15,393 bases of DNA from CAZQYC01 sp043746555 (GTDB taxonomy: Bacteria; Pseudomonadota; Gammaproteobacteria; Steroidobacterales; Steroidobacteraceae), in contig JAYTQU010000161.1 of NCBI GenBank assembly GCA_043746555.1, forward strand, positions 1-15,393. Direction: 5' to 3'. Of the stretch, positions 1 to 7,468 are shown piece after piece. Below the pieces are notes generated by a model. It saw only the letters and a program-made list of their open reading frames with translations. It was not told the origin of the DNA and did no database searches. Position 1 is the first letter of the stretch; each line of letters starts with the position of its first letter. Both the position numbers and the translations under genes were made by a program.

Positions 1-617
1 CAGTCGACGGCAAAATCATCAATGCAATCCTTGATCGGCAATTTGTCGAACTCATTCTCGCTCCCGACGCCGATCCCGAAGCAAGGGCAGCCTGCGCACG
101 CAAAGAGAATGTGCGACTGTTGACAACGGGCGGCATGTCACCCACCAACTCCAAGTATGAAGTGCGCAGCATCAATGGCGGTTTACTCATGCAAACGCGC
201 GATCAAGGCATGGTGACTGCGAACCAACTACGCGTGGTGACAAAGCGTCAACCGACGGCTGACGAACTACGCGATCTGCAATTTGCTTGGCGTGTGTGCA
301 AGTACGTCAAATCGAATGCCATTATCTTCGCGAAAGAGAACATGACCATAGGCGTCGGCGCCGGTCAAATGAGCCGCGTGGTTTCGAGCAAGACTGCGGC
401 GATGAAAGCCAAAGACGAAGGACTCGAAGTGAACGGCGCGGTGATGGCGTCCGATGCCTACTTTCCATTTCGCGACGGCCTCGATGTCGCCGCCGAGTTC
501 GGAATCAAAGCCGTTATTCAACCCGGCGGTTCGATGCGCGATAACGAAGTGATTGCCGCTGCCGACGAACATGGAATTGCAATGGTCTTGACCGGCATGC
601 GCCACTTCCGACACTGA
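1..617 (+). CDS. purH: PurH, bifunctional AICAR transformylase / IMP cyclohydrolase, C-terminal part (5' truncated by window)
   Basis: Catalyses the last two steps of de novo IMP synthesis: formylation of AICAR with 10-formyl-tetrahydrofolate, then ring closure to IMP. Only the C-terminal part of the transformylase domain is present. The open frame runs from base 3 with no start, so the gene begins upstream of the window. Diagnostic family segments are visible: KSNAIIFAKENMTIGVGAGQ (about 309-368), DAYFPFRDGLD (about 453-485), QPGGSMRDNEVIAAADEHG and the terminal TGMRHFRH before the TGA at 615-617. These match E. coli PurH almost residue for residue as I remember it. An internal ATG at 111 is not the true start, because family sequence continues upstream of it (VDGKIINAILDRQ). 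purD starts one base after the stop, so the two genes are surely cotranscribed, as in the purHD operon of gammaproteobacteria. Confidence 0.97.
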   Translation, partial: VDGKIINAILDRQFVELILAPDADPEARAACARKENVRLLTTGGMSPTNSKYEVRSINGGLLMQTRDQGMVTANQLRVVTKRQPTADELRDLQFAWRVCKYVKSNAIIFAKENMTIGVGAGQMSRVVSSKTAAMKAKDEGLEVNGAVMASDAYFPFRDGLDVAAEFGIKAVIQPGGSMRDNEVIAAADEHGIAMVLTGMRHFRH

Positions 618-618
618 C

Positions 619-1902
619 ATGAATGTTTTGATCTTGGGCAACGGCGGCCGCGAACATGCGCTTGCTTGGAAGATCGCGCAGTCGCCTCGCGTCACTCAAG
701 TGTTCGTCGCGCCCGGCAACGCAGGGACAGCACTAGAAGACAAAGTGCGCAACATCGACATCGCCGCCGACGATATCGCGAAGCTTGTTGCATTCGCCAA
801 ACAGGAAACCATCGATCTCACTATCGTTGGTCCCGAAGGGCCACTGGTCATTGGCGTCGTCGATGCATTTCAAGAAGCGGGATTGCGTTGCTTCGGGCCA
901 CGCAAGTTAGCGGCGCGACTTGAAGGCTCTAAGGCATTCAGCAAAGATTTTTTGAAGCGTCACAGAATTCCGACTGCCGCGTACGCCAACTTCACGAAGG
1001 ACAACTTCGACGCTTCATGGGTGCGCAAACAGAAAGCGCCGCTCGTAGTGAAAGCCGACGGACTCGCCGCCGGTAAAGGCGTCGTCATTTGCGAATCGAC
1101 CGACGACGCCGTACGCGTCGCGCAAGAAATGTTCGCCGGGTCGTTCGGCAGTTCCGGCAACACCATTGTGGTCGAAGAATTCCTGGAAGGCGAAGAAGCC
1201 AGCTTCATTGCTATCGTGGATGGCAAACACATTTTGCCGATGGCGACGTCGCAAGATCACAAGCGCCTGCTCGATGACGATCAAGGTCCCAACACCGGCG
1301 GCATGGGTGCGTATTCACCGGCGCCGGTCGTCACCCCGGCGATTCACGAACGCATCATGCGCGAAGTGATGGAGCCGACGGTGCGCGGCCTCGCCGCCGA
1401 AGGCACGCCGTATGTCGGCTTTCTCTACGCAGGCATCATGGTCGCACCCGACGGCACGCCCAACGTGCTCGAGTTCAACTGTAGATTCGGCGATCCGGAG
1501 ACGCAGCCGATTATGATGCGACTGAAATCCGATCTCACGATGATGATCGACGCCGCGCTCGACGGCACACTCGATCGCGTGAAAGACGAATGGGATTCAC
1601 GTGCAGCGCTGGGTGTTGTGCTTGCGGCCGGTAGCTATCCCGATGCGCCGCGCAAAGGCGATGTCATTCGCGGACTCGATGTCGCGGCGAAATTGCCCGG
1701 AAAAGTATTTCATGCCGGAACACAATTGCGTGGCAACGATGCGATCACGAACGGCGGACGTGTGCTGTGCGCGGTTGGCTTAGGGAATACGGTGAGTGAA
1801 GCACAACAAACTGCGTACAAACTCGTCGACGCCATTCACTGGAACGAGATGCAGTGTCGCCGCGACATCGGTTATCGCGCCGTAGCTCGCGAGCGCGGAT
1901 GA
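619..1902 (+). CDS. purD: PurD, phosphoribosylamine-glycine ligase (GAR synthetase)
   Basis: Joins glycine to phosphoribosylamine with ATP to give glycinamide ribonucleotide, the second step of purine synthesis, in the cytoplasm. The 427 residues match the usual length of about 425-430. In order: an N-terminal Rossmann-like domain opening MNVLILGNGGREHALAWKI; the segment VGPEGPLVIGVVDAF; an ATP-grasp domain with PLVVKADGLAAGKGV and VVEEFLEGEEASF; the loop DDDQGPNTGGMGAYSP; and the metal/ATP site EFNCRFGDPETQP. The C-terminal domain follows. The ATG at 619 lies one base after the purH TGA, so translation is probably coupled to purH; there is no room for a separate promoter. No truncation or missing motif is seen. 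The gene ends at TGA 1900-1902, with no clear intrinsic terminator behind it. Confidence 0.98.
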   Translation: MNVLILGNGGREHALAWKIAQSPRVTQVFVAPGNAGTALEDKVRNIDIAADDIAKLVAFAKQETIDLTIVGPEGPLVIGVVDAFQEAGLRCFGPRKLAARLEGSKAFSKDFLKRHRIPTAAYANFTKDNFDASWVRKQKAPLVVKADGLAAGKGVVICESTDDAVRVAQEMFAGSFGSSGNTIVVEEFLEGEEASFIAIVDGKHILPMATSQDHKRLLDDDQGPNTGGMGAYSPAPVVTPAIHERIMREVMEPTVRGLAAEGTPYVGFLYAGIMVAPDGTPNVLEFNCRFGDPETQPIMMRLKSDLTMMIDAALDGTLDRVKDEWDSRAALGVVLAAGSYPDAPRKGDVIRGLDVAAKLPGKVFHAGTQLRGNDAITNGGRVLCAVGLGNTVSEAQQTAYKLVDAIHWNEMQCRRDIGYRAVARERG

Positions 1903-2250
1903 TCTTTCCTCCGCGGGTTACAAGTTCGTAACTTGCATCGACTGCAATCGCCGACACAATCAACGACGACGCTGCACTGGCGTGTGTTGCGTGCTGTGTT
2001 GCATTTCTCCACTGTTGCGGCGAAGTCCGGCCGAGCATTAGGAGAATCGCCTCTCTCGCATTGTTCCAATTGCGTGCGTAGCGCGCGCTATCGCACACTT
2101 CGCTGCATCGATCGGTGGCGCGTCGCAAAGTGCGATGATTACGCACTGCAATTCTTACAACCGCGTCACGGAACTTGCGACGATAGAGCGTAGTCTCTAA
2201 GACGTATGTAACGATTCTTTCGACGTAGACTAGAAAGTAAGCAGCGAGAC

Positions 2251-2278
2251 TTTATTCAACCCACGATCGGCCGATACT
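2251..2278 (+). promoter_or_regulatory. Candidate promoter for the prkA operon
   Basis: The -10-like segment CGATACT (2272-2278) differs by one base from the CTATACT core favoured by the stationary-phase factor RpoS. A weak -35-like TTTATT lies at 2251-2256, 16 bases before GATACT. Transcription would start near 2285. E. coli yeaG-yeaH, the counterpart of this operon, is known to be induced in stationary phase and nitrogen starvation, which fits, but the motif match alone is weak. Confidence 0.3.
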
Positions 2279-2326
2279 AGAGAGCATCCGACACATGAAC
2301 ACCGACGTAGTTAATTCGTAATGAGC

Positions 2327-2340
2327 GTGCCGCGCGGCAC
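2327..2340. repeat. Perfect 14-bp palindrome immediately before the prkA ribosome-binding site
   Basis: GTGCCGCGCGGCAC reads the same on both strands. It ends exactly where the Shine-Dalgarno GGAGGG (2341-2346) begins. As RNA it could form a 5-bp GC-rich stem (GTGCC/GGCAC) with a 4-base loop directly abutting the ribosome-binding site; as DNA it could be a dimeric-protein site. Neither role is shown. If the upstream ATG at 2321 were used, the palindrome would be coding. Confidence 0.5.
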
Positions 2341-2353
2341 GGAGGGTAAGCGA

Positions 2354-4324
2354 ATGCTGACCGAAACGTCCGAATCCGTCACATCAAGCTCTAGCGCGGA
2401 GCGACGCGCCAGCTTTGTCGATTCGCTCAGCGCCTTTAGTCGCCAACATCGCGCGCAGCATTGGGAAGGTACGTTCGGGGATTTCCTTACGAATGTCTTG
2501 CCGCCGAGCCCCGCGCAGTTCGCGCGCTCCAGTCATCAATACATTTGGGACATGCTGCGTTGGTACGGCCGCGATGGCGACGGCAAAGACGAAACCACGA
2601 AAGCGCAGGAACTCTTTCGTCGTGAACTGTTTGGCGTCAACGAACCGCTCGCGCGCGTTGTCGACTATTTCAAAGCCGCCGCCGCCGGTTCCGACGTTGG
2701 CAGACGCTTGCTGTTGCTGCTAGGTCCACCGTCCGGCGGCAAATCGACGATGGCGATTTTGTTGAAGCGCGGTTTGGAAGAATACAGCCGCACCGACGAA
2801 GGCGCGCTCTATGGCATCAAAGGATCGCCGATGCACGAATCGCCACTCAATCTGGTTCCCGCCAGTTTGCGCGCCGAGTTTCGCGAAACCTACGGCGTCG
2901 AACTCACCGGCGATTTAAGTCCGTGGGCTCGCGAAAAACTCATGCGCGAATACGAGGGCGACTATTTGCGCGTGCCGGTGGAAAGAATTTTTATTGCCGA
3001 ATCGACGCGCATCGGAGTCGGCACGTACGCGCCCCACGATCCGACGACGGCGGATATCGCCGACTTAGTCGGCTCTGTCGATCTGTCCAAAGTCGCCGAA
3101 GTTGGCGATGAAGGCGATCCGCGCGCTTGGAGCTGGTCGGGCGCGGTGTATGCCGCCAGTCGCGGCATGTTGGAGATGATCGAAATTTTGAAAGTGAAAC
3201 GCGAGTTCTTGTACTTGCTATTGACGTTGACTCAGGAAAAAAACGTCAAAGTTTCGCGCTTTCCGCTCATTCATCTCGATGAAACCATTCTCGCGCACAC
3301 CAATCTCGCCGAGTTCAACAAATTCTTACAAGAGAAAGAGAACGAAGCGCTACTCGATCGCATGGTCATCATCAAAGTGCCGTATGCATTCTCGTACAAG
3401 GAGGAAGCGCGCATCTATCAAAAGCTGGTCTCCGGCGCACCGGCGTTTCGCAACGTGCATCTCGATCCGCATGTATTGAAACTCGCATCGGTATTCTCGA
3501 TTCTCACGCGTCTACAAAAGCCGGAACGCGAAGGCATGGACCTCTCGAAAAAACTTCGCATCTACGCGGGAGAAACCATCGAGGGTTTTGGCGAAGGCGA
3601 ATGTGCGCGCTTGCGCGCCGAAGCGCCGGAAGAAGGCCTGTCCGGCGTGAGTCCGCGTTTTGTTGTTAATTCGATTTCTAATGCCATCACGCGCAGCGAC
3701 GCCAGTAGTCTCACCAGCATGGAATTGCTGTTGGCGCTCAAGGACTCGATCGAAAGCGATGCGCGCATGGATTCAAAGCAGAAGAAGCTGTGGATTGATC
3801 ACCTCGTGGCTGCTCGCAAGGATTTCTACAATCGTTGGGTGAAAGAGGATGTGCATCGCGCACTATTCGCCTCGTTCGAAGAAGAAGCGCAACAGCTGTT
3901 GGAAAAATATTTGGATGAGGTAGAAGCTTCGCTCGATCAACGTCAAGTCACCGACCCGATCACCGGCGAAAATCGTCCGGCCGACGAACGCTTTCTGCGC
4001 TCTGTGGAAGAGAAGATCAAAGTGTCCGATTCCGGTAAGCATTCGTTCCGACAGGAAGTTGTGCGCAAAGCCATGGTGGCATTCAAGGCCGGTGAAAAAT
4101 TTACGCTCGACAGTCACGCGCGCATGCACGAAGCGATCGAACAGTATCTGTTCGAAGAACGTCGCGATGTGTTGCGGCTGGTTACTTCGAGCGCTCGTCC
4201 CGACGACGAAGCGCGCAAGAAAATTTCGGCCGTGCAACAGCGGCTCGTCAACGAGTACGGATACGACGATCACAGCGCGAAGGAAGCGCTCAACTACGTC
4301 ACCACCCTTTTAGCACAGGAGTAG
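2354..4324 (+). CDS. prkA: PrkA family serine protein kinase / AAA+ ATPase (YeaG-like)
   Basis: Cytoplasmic PrkA-family protein: an AAA+ ATPase core with a C-terminal domain that the family literature relates to serine protein kinases. The E. coli homologue YeaG acts in stress and nitrogen-starvation responses. I chose ATG 2354 (655 residues, near the family's usual 630-650) because GGAGGG at 2341-2346 sits seven bases before it; an in-frame ATG at 2321 adds 11 residues but has no such site. Walker A is GPPSGGKST at about residues 124-132. The conserved segment WSWSGAVYAASRGMLEMIE lies near 258-277, followed by LLTLTQE, ETILAHTNLAEF and the arginine-containing NEALLDRM near 336. From memory, the central stretch reads more like Bacillus PrkA than like E. 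coli YeaG. A charged helical C-terminal half follows. First gene of an operon; the next gene starts 21 bases on. Confidence 0.95.
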   Translation: MLTETSESVTSSSSAERRASFVDSLSAFSRQHRAQHWEGTFGDFLTNVLPPSPAQFARSSHQYIWDMLRWYGRDGDGKDETTKAQELFRRELFGVNEPLARVVDYFKAAAAGSDVGRRLLLLLGPPSGGKSTMAILLKRGLEEYSRTDEGALYGIKGSPMHESPLNLVPASLRAEFRETYGVELTGDLSPWAREKLMREYEGDYLRVPVERIFIAESTRIGVGTYAPHDPTTADIADLVGSVDLSKVAEVGDEGDPRAWSWSGAVYAASRGMLEMIEILKVKREFLYLLLTLTQEKNVKVSRFPLIHLDETILAHTNLAEFNKFLQEKENEALLDRMVIIKVPYAFSYKEEARIYQKLVSGAPAFRNVHLDPHVLKLASVFSILTRLQKPEREGMDLSKKLRIYAGETIEGFGEGECARLRAEAPEEGLSGVSPRFVVNSISNAITRSDASSLTSMELLLALKDSIESDARMDSKQKKLWIDHLVAARKDFYNRWVKEDVHRALFASFEEEAQQLLEKYLDEVEASLDQRQVTDPITGENRPADERFLRSVEEKIKVSDSGKHSFRQEVVRKAMVAFKAGEKFTLDSHARMHEAIEQYLFEERRDVLRLVTSSARPDDEARKKISAVQQRLVNEYGYDDHSAKEALNYVTTLLAQE

Positions 4325-4345
4325 CAAGCCGCTACCGGAGTTAAC

Positions 4346-5551
4346 GTGAGCGCAAGCGACGATCAGGTCGGCAGTCCGGATCTCCCGAGCACCAACATTA
4401 ATAGCTGGTATGACTTGTTCTCGCGTGGCGCTCGCGATTGGCTGCGGCACAACGAAAAAGTTCGCGATGCGGTGCGCGAGCATCTACCGGAAATTATCGC
4501 CGGCGCGGATGTGGTCGCGGGCGGCGCACGCACGGTGCGTGTCCCGGTCAAGATGTTGGAACACTATCACTTCCGACTCACGAAGCCCGGCAAGCAACAA
4601 GGCGTCGGCCAAGGTGCGGCGAAACCCGGCGACATTTTGGCGCCGCCCTCGTCGCCCGGAGATCAATCCGGAAAAGGCGCAGGCGGTAGCGGCGAAGGCG
4701 GCGTTGAGTTCACGCTGGAATTTAAGATCGACGACATCGTCGATTGGTTGTGGGAGGAGATGCAACTACCCAATTTGAAAGCGCGCGTCGGCAAATCCGA
4801 AGAAGCCGATTGGGCGCGCGAAGGTTGGGATAAACGCGGCGCGCGTTCGCGTTTAGATCGCCGCCGTTCGATGCGCGAGTCGATCAAACGTCGCGCCACT
4901 CAAGCTAAAGATGGCCGCACCGATAGTCCCACTTTTACCGATGACGACCTGCGCTTTCGACAACTGAATCGTCGCGAACAGCCGTCCATTCAAGCAGTTG
5001 TATTCTTGGTGATGGATGTGTCCGGAAGTATGACGGATCGCGATCGTCAACTCGCCAAGACATTTTTCTTTTGGGCGACGCAAGGATTGAAGCGTCAGTA
5101 CAAGCATCTCGATACGGTGTTCGTCGCGCACACCACGGAAGCCTGGGAATTTAGCGAAGAGGAATTTTTCCAAGTGCAAGGCTCCGGCGGCACAGTAGCC
5201 TCGACCGGAATGGAAAAGGTTCGCGAAATCATCGACGAACGTTACAGTCCATCGCGCTACAACATCTATATGTTTTACGCTTCCGATGGCGACAACTACA
5301 CCGAGGATCGCACTCATGCCGAGAATGCGTTGCGCGCTGTTGCCGAGGTTGCGAACTACAGCGGTTACATCGAAGTGTCCGGCACCGGCCAACGTCCACT
5401 CGCCACCGAAACCGGTTCATTGTTTCGATCGATGAATGCCGAAGGCAAACCTACCGGTAGTTTCTCGCTAGGCCGTGTCGAAGATGTGTGGGATGCCGTT
5501 CGCCATTTCTTTCAGCATCAAGCGCAGACGCAGGACAGCGTAAACGTATGA
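4346..5551 (+). CDS. yeaH: DUF444 / YeaH-YhbH family protein with von Willebrand factor A domain
   Basis: Partner of PrkA in a widely conserved operon; cytoplasmic, with no signal peptide or membrane segment. The start is GTG 4346, with GGAG at 4337-4340 five bases ahead. The 401 residues contain an N-terminal helical part, a Gly/Ser-rich linker (about 105-119, GAGGSGEGG), an Arg-rich stretch (about 165-184) and a C-terminal VWA domain. The metal-ion-dependent adhesion site is complete: DVSGS at 224-228 (DxSxS), the threonine in GGT at 281-283 and the aspartate in SDGDN at 313-317. It therefore probably binds Mg2+ or Mn2+ and a protein ligand. AAA+ plus VWA pairs often work as chaperone-like machines (for example MoxR/VWA systems); applying that to this pair is inference. 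Its stop overlaps the spoVR start. Confidence 0.94.
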   Translation: MSASDDQVGSPDLPSTNINSWYDLFSRGARDWLRHNEKVRDAVREHLPEIIAGADVVAGGARTVRVPVKMLEHYHFRLTKPGKQQGVGQGAAKPGDILAPPSSPGDQSGKGAGGSGEGGVEFTLEFKIDDIVDWLWEEMQLPNLKARVGKSEEADWAREGWDKRGARSRLDRRRSMRESIKRRATQAKDGRTDSPTFTDDDLRFRQLNRREQPSIQAVVFLVMDVSGSMTDRDRQLAKTFFFWATQGLKRQYKHLDTVFVAHTTEAWEFSEEEFFQVQGSGGTVASTGMEKVREIIDERYSPSRYNIYMFYASDGDNYTEDRTHAENALRAVAEVANYSGYIEVSGTGQRPLATETGSLFRSMNAEGKPTGSFSLGRVEDVWDAVRHFFQHQAQTQDSVNV

Positions 5552-6912
5552 GCAACTGGCGCGACTATCAATCCAGAATCGAAGGTCTTGCCAAAGACCT
5601 AGGGCTAAGCTATCACCCCGTCGATTTCGAAGCGGTGCCGGCGAGTTTCATGATGGAGATTTCCGTGTATGGATTGCCGGTGCGCATGCCGCATTGGTCG
5701 TTCGGCACGCGCTACATTTATCAGCTCATTCAGCATCGCATGGGCAATTCGAAATTGTTCGAAGTGGTGTTCCCCGGCAATCCCGGTCATGCCTATCTCG
5801 CTAACAACAACAGTCTTGCCGAAAACGTGTTGGTGACTGCGCATGTACTCGGTCATGCGGATTTCTCGCGCAACAACATGCTGTTTCGCAACAGTCAAAG
5901 CCAAGTCGGCGAACACATTGTCGAACATGCCGCGAGTCACGCTCGACAAATCGGTCGCGCGATTGAAGAATACGGCCTGCAGCGCGTCGAAGCGGTGCTC
6001 GACGCGGCGCTGGCGCTCGAACAGCACATCGACATGCAGCACGCGCTGCGCCGACCGCGTTATCCGGAGTATGTTCCGCCGAAGAGTGAGCATATCGACA
6101 GCAGCTTTCGCAAACGCTTCACGTCGCTCGATCCCGATCCGCAAACAACCGCGAACGGACCGAGCCGTCAACGCGCACCGGTGCCGCCGCATTTGGAACG
6201 CGATCTCCTTTGGTTCATGGCGCAATACGCACCGGAACTCGAAGGTTGGGAACGCGATATCTTTCTCGCGGTGCGCGAAGAGTCGTTCTATTTTTATCCC
6301 GTGTTCGCGACGCAGATTATGAACGAAGGCTGGGCATCGTACTGGCACGCGCGATTACTGCGCGAAGCAAACTTTCTGCCGCAAGGCGCGTATCTCGATG
6401 CGATCAAATGTCACTCCGATGTGGTGCGCCCGATTGCCGGCGACCAACAAGTCGCGCTGGGCGTGAATCCCTATCATTTGGGATTTTCGATGTGGGAAAA
6501 GATCGTCGAGAAGCAAGGCATCGATAAAGCGCGGGCCATCATGCAGCAAGACGATGACTTTAGCTTCGTTCGCAATTATCTCGACGCCGAACTGGCCGAG
6601 AAACTCAAAATGTTTCGCTATGACGCGGAATCGAACGGCTCTGTAAAGGTGGTCGAGAACGACCTACATGCGCTTCATGAAGCGTTGCTCGCACCCAAGT
6701 ACAACTTCGGCGCACCGAGTGTCGCCGCTAAACACATCCGAGTCGACGGCACATTGGAACTTTTGCACGACCACAAAACCGACGGACGCGGACTCGATCC
6801 GGAACGTGGCAAGAAAGTGCTGGAGTATATGCAGCGCGTCTGGCGCCGACCGGTGATCATGTACACGGTCGACGACAAAGGCGAGGATTTGGAATTGCAA
6901 ATCGCGGCTTAA
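5548..6912 (+). CDS. spoVR: SpoVR family protein (YcgB-like)
   Basis: Third gene of the prkA-DUF444-spoVR operon. The family is named from a Bacillus sporulation (cortex) phenotype, but it is common in non-sporulating proteobacteria and its biochemical activity is unknown. The ATG at 5548 overlaps the preceding TGA as ATGA, which implies translational coupling; an in-frame upstream ATG at 5488 lies inside the DUF444 gene and is not used here. The protein has 454 residues, slightly shorter than E. coli YcgB. Family hallmarks: YGLPVRMPHWSFG near 41-53, the invariant-looking AHVLGHADFSRNN near 98-110 and IMNEGWASYWH near 257-267. The many conserved His, Asp and Glu residues in these segments suggest metal binding, which is inference. 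The C-terminus holds a small domain ending in VDDKGEDLELQIAA. Its stop overlaps that of the convergent gene at 6909. Confidence 0.96.
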   Translation: MSNWRDYQSRIEGLAKDLGLSYHPVDFEAVPASFMMEISVYGLPVRMPHWSFGTRYIYQLIQHRMGNSKLFEVVFPGNPGHAYLANNNSLAENVLVTAHVLGHADFSRNNMLFRNSQSQVGEHIVEHAASHARQIGRAIEEYGLQRVEAVLDAALALEQHIDMQHALRRPRYPEYVPPKSEHIDSSFRKRFTSLDPDPQTTANGPSRQRAPVPPHLERDLLWFMAQYAPELEGWERDIFLAVREESFYFYPVFATQIMNEGWASYWHARLLREANFLPQGAYLDAIKCHSDVVRPIAGDQQVALGVNPYHLGFSMWEKIVEKQGIDKARAIMQQDDDFSFVRNYLDAELAEKLKMFRYDAESNGSVKVVENDLHALHEALLAPKYNFGAPSVAAKHIRVDGTLELLHDHKTDGRGLDPERGKKVLEYMQRVWRRPVIMYTVDDKGEDLELQIAA

Positions 6913-7241
6913 GCGGCCGCTTTGCTTTCTTCGCGCAAATCGACTTCAAAGATCACGGTGAGTGCGCCGCTGTCGGTTTGAAACGCGTGCTCCAAACCTT
7001 CTTTGCGCGGCAGCGATTGAATGAGATCTTCAACCGCGGAGCGTGGAATCGAAAGCCACAAACCCGTGGGATCGCTATCGAGTTGCCAATCGCCGAGCGG
7101 TGTCACGTTGATACTGGCGCGAAATTGATGCGAGCGCGGCATCGGCACATCGAGACCTAAAGAGCGTCCGGCGAGCAAGCGGTCCAATTCATGCCGCGCA
7201 ATTCGAAACCGAATATGGCGATCCGAAAAACGGATATTCAT
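6909..7241 (-). CDS. Small hypothetical protein, 110 residues
   Basis: I do not firmly recognise this protein. The start chosen is ATG at 7241 because GGAGG lies nine bases ahead on the minus strand; an in-frame ATG at 7280 adds 13 residues without a good site. The protein opens MNIRFSDRHIRFRIARHELD and contains QFRASINVTPLG, GLWLSIPRSAVEDLIQSLP and LTVIFEVDLREE. Alternating hydrophobic and charged strands suggest a small all-beta cytoplasmic fold. The pattern is loosely like the short MKIRIKGNSIRLRL-type proteins (DUF7009), but I hold that only as a guess. There is no signal peptide or membrane helix. It faces spoVR tail to tail and their stops share the bases TTAA at 6909-6912. Confidence 0.75.
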   Translation of the reverse strand: MNIRFSDRHIRFRIARHELDRLLAGRSLGLDVPMPRSHQFRASINVTPLGDWQLDSDPTGLWLSIPRSAVEDLIQSLPRKEGLEHAFQTDSGALTVIFEVDLREESKAAA

Positions 7242-7310
7242 GGCGAAGCGCCTCCGAAACGATAACTTACCCGGCTGCATGCCGGCGTGTTGTTCTAGCT
7301 CATCATTTTT

Positions 7311-7338
7311 TCGATAGCTCCGCTCCGCCTCATTTCAA
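7311..7338 (-). promoter_or_regulatory. Candidate sigma-70 promoter for the small hypothetical gene
   Basis: On the minus strand a -35-like TTGAAA (7338-7333, five of six bases of consensus) is followed after 16 bases by TATCGA (7316-7311, four of six). Transcription would begin near 7304, giving a leader of about 60 bases before the ATG at 7241. Only a motif match, but well placed. Confidence 0.4.
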
Positions 7339-7408
7339 CCGACTCAACCCTAGATGGTTCAGACGGGTTTTCCGTTAACTCATTTATTTGCCTCATTCGT
7401 CGCGAAAC

Positions 7409-7434
7409 CGCATCGATGCGTTGCTCGATGCGTT
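7409..7434. repeat. Palindrome and 12-bp-period repeat downstream of dctA
   Basis: CGCATCGATGCG (7409-7420) is a perfect 12-bp palindrome, and TCGATGCGTT occurs twice, at 7413-7422 and 7425-7434. This allows two alternative folds: the palindrome itself, or an 8-bp stem CGCATCGA/TCGATGCG with an 8-base loop. It lies about 35 bases past the dctA stop (minus strand), so it may stabilise or end that transcript. There is no adjacent U-run, so it is not a standard intrinsic terminator. Confidence 0.4.
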
Positions 7435-7468
7435 CGCGTCACTTTGCGTTGTGCCTTTTTACTGCGCT

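Larger units (their letters stand above)
1903..2353. other. Long intergenic region between purD and prkA
   Basis: About 450 bases without a convincing gene. Small open frames here (for example 1933-2193) have no recognisable protein character. A short inverted repeat, CAAGTT-CGT-AACTTG, lies at 1921-1935 just after purD; it has no following T-run, so it is a poor intrinsic terminator. A second, loosely spaced pair of 7-base arms (ATCGCAC 2090-2096, GTGCGAT 2130-2136) could fold into RNA. The right end holds a candidate promoter near 2251-2278 and a palindrome at 2327-2340. The purHD terminator and the prkA control region must both lie here, and an unannotated small RNA cannot be excluded. Confidence 0.5.

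Noticed and set aside
1978..1990. Sigma-54-like TGGC...TTGC upstream of prkA
   Set aside because: Only eight bases separate GG and GC; a -24/-12 promoter needs ten, and the distance to prkA is large.
1745..2193. Open frames on both strands across the purD-prkA gap
   Set aside because: Compositions are Arg/Thr/Ser-rich and motif-free, there are no convincing ribosome sites, and the minus-strand frame overlaps the end of purD.
5488..5547. Earlier in-frame start for spoVR
   Set aside because: It lies inside the DUF444 gene, while ATG 5548 forms the typical ATGA overlap and starts the family sequence.
5605..6348. Long minus-strand open frame (247 codons) opposite spoVR
   Set aside because: It mirrors the codon bias of spoVR, has no recognisable motif, and spoVR is clearly the coding strand.
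6911..6922. Palindrome AAGCGGCCGCTT at the spoVR stop, considered as a terminator
   Set aside because: Most of it is coding sequence for the Ala-rich C-terminus of the minus-strand gene, the stem would be short, and no clean U-run follows.
7242..7468. Possible small gene between the hypothetical protein and dctA
   Set aside because: No frame with a ribosome site or protein-like composition was seen; the stretch is explained by a candidate promoter (7311-7338) and the repeat after dctA.
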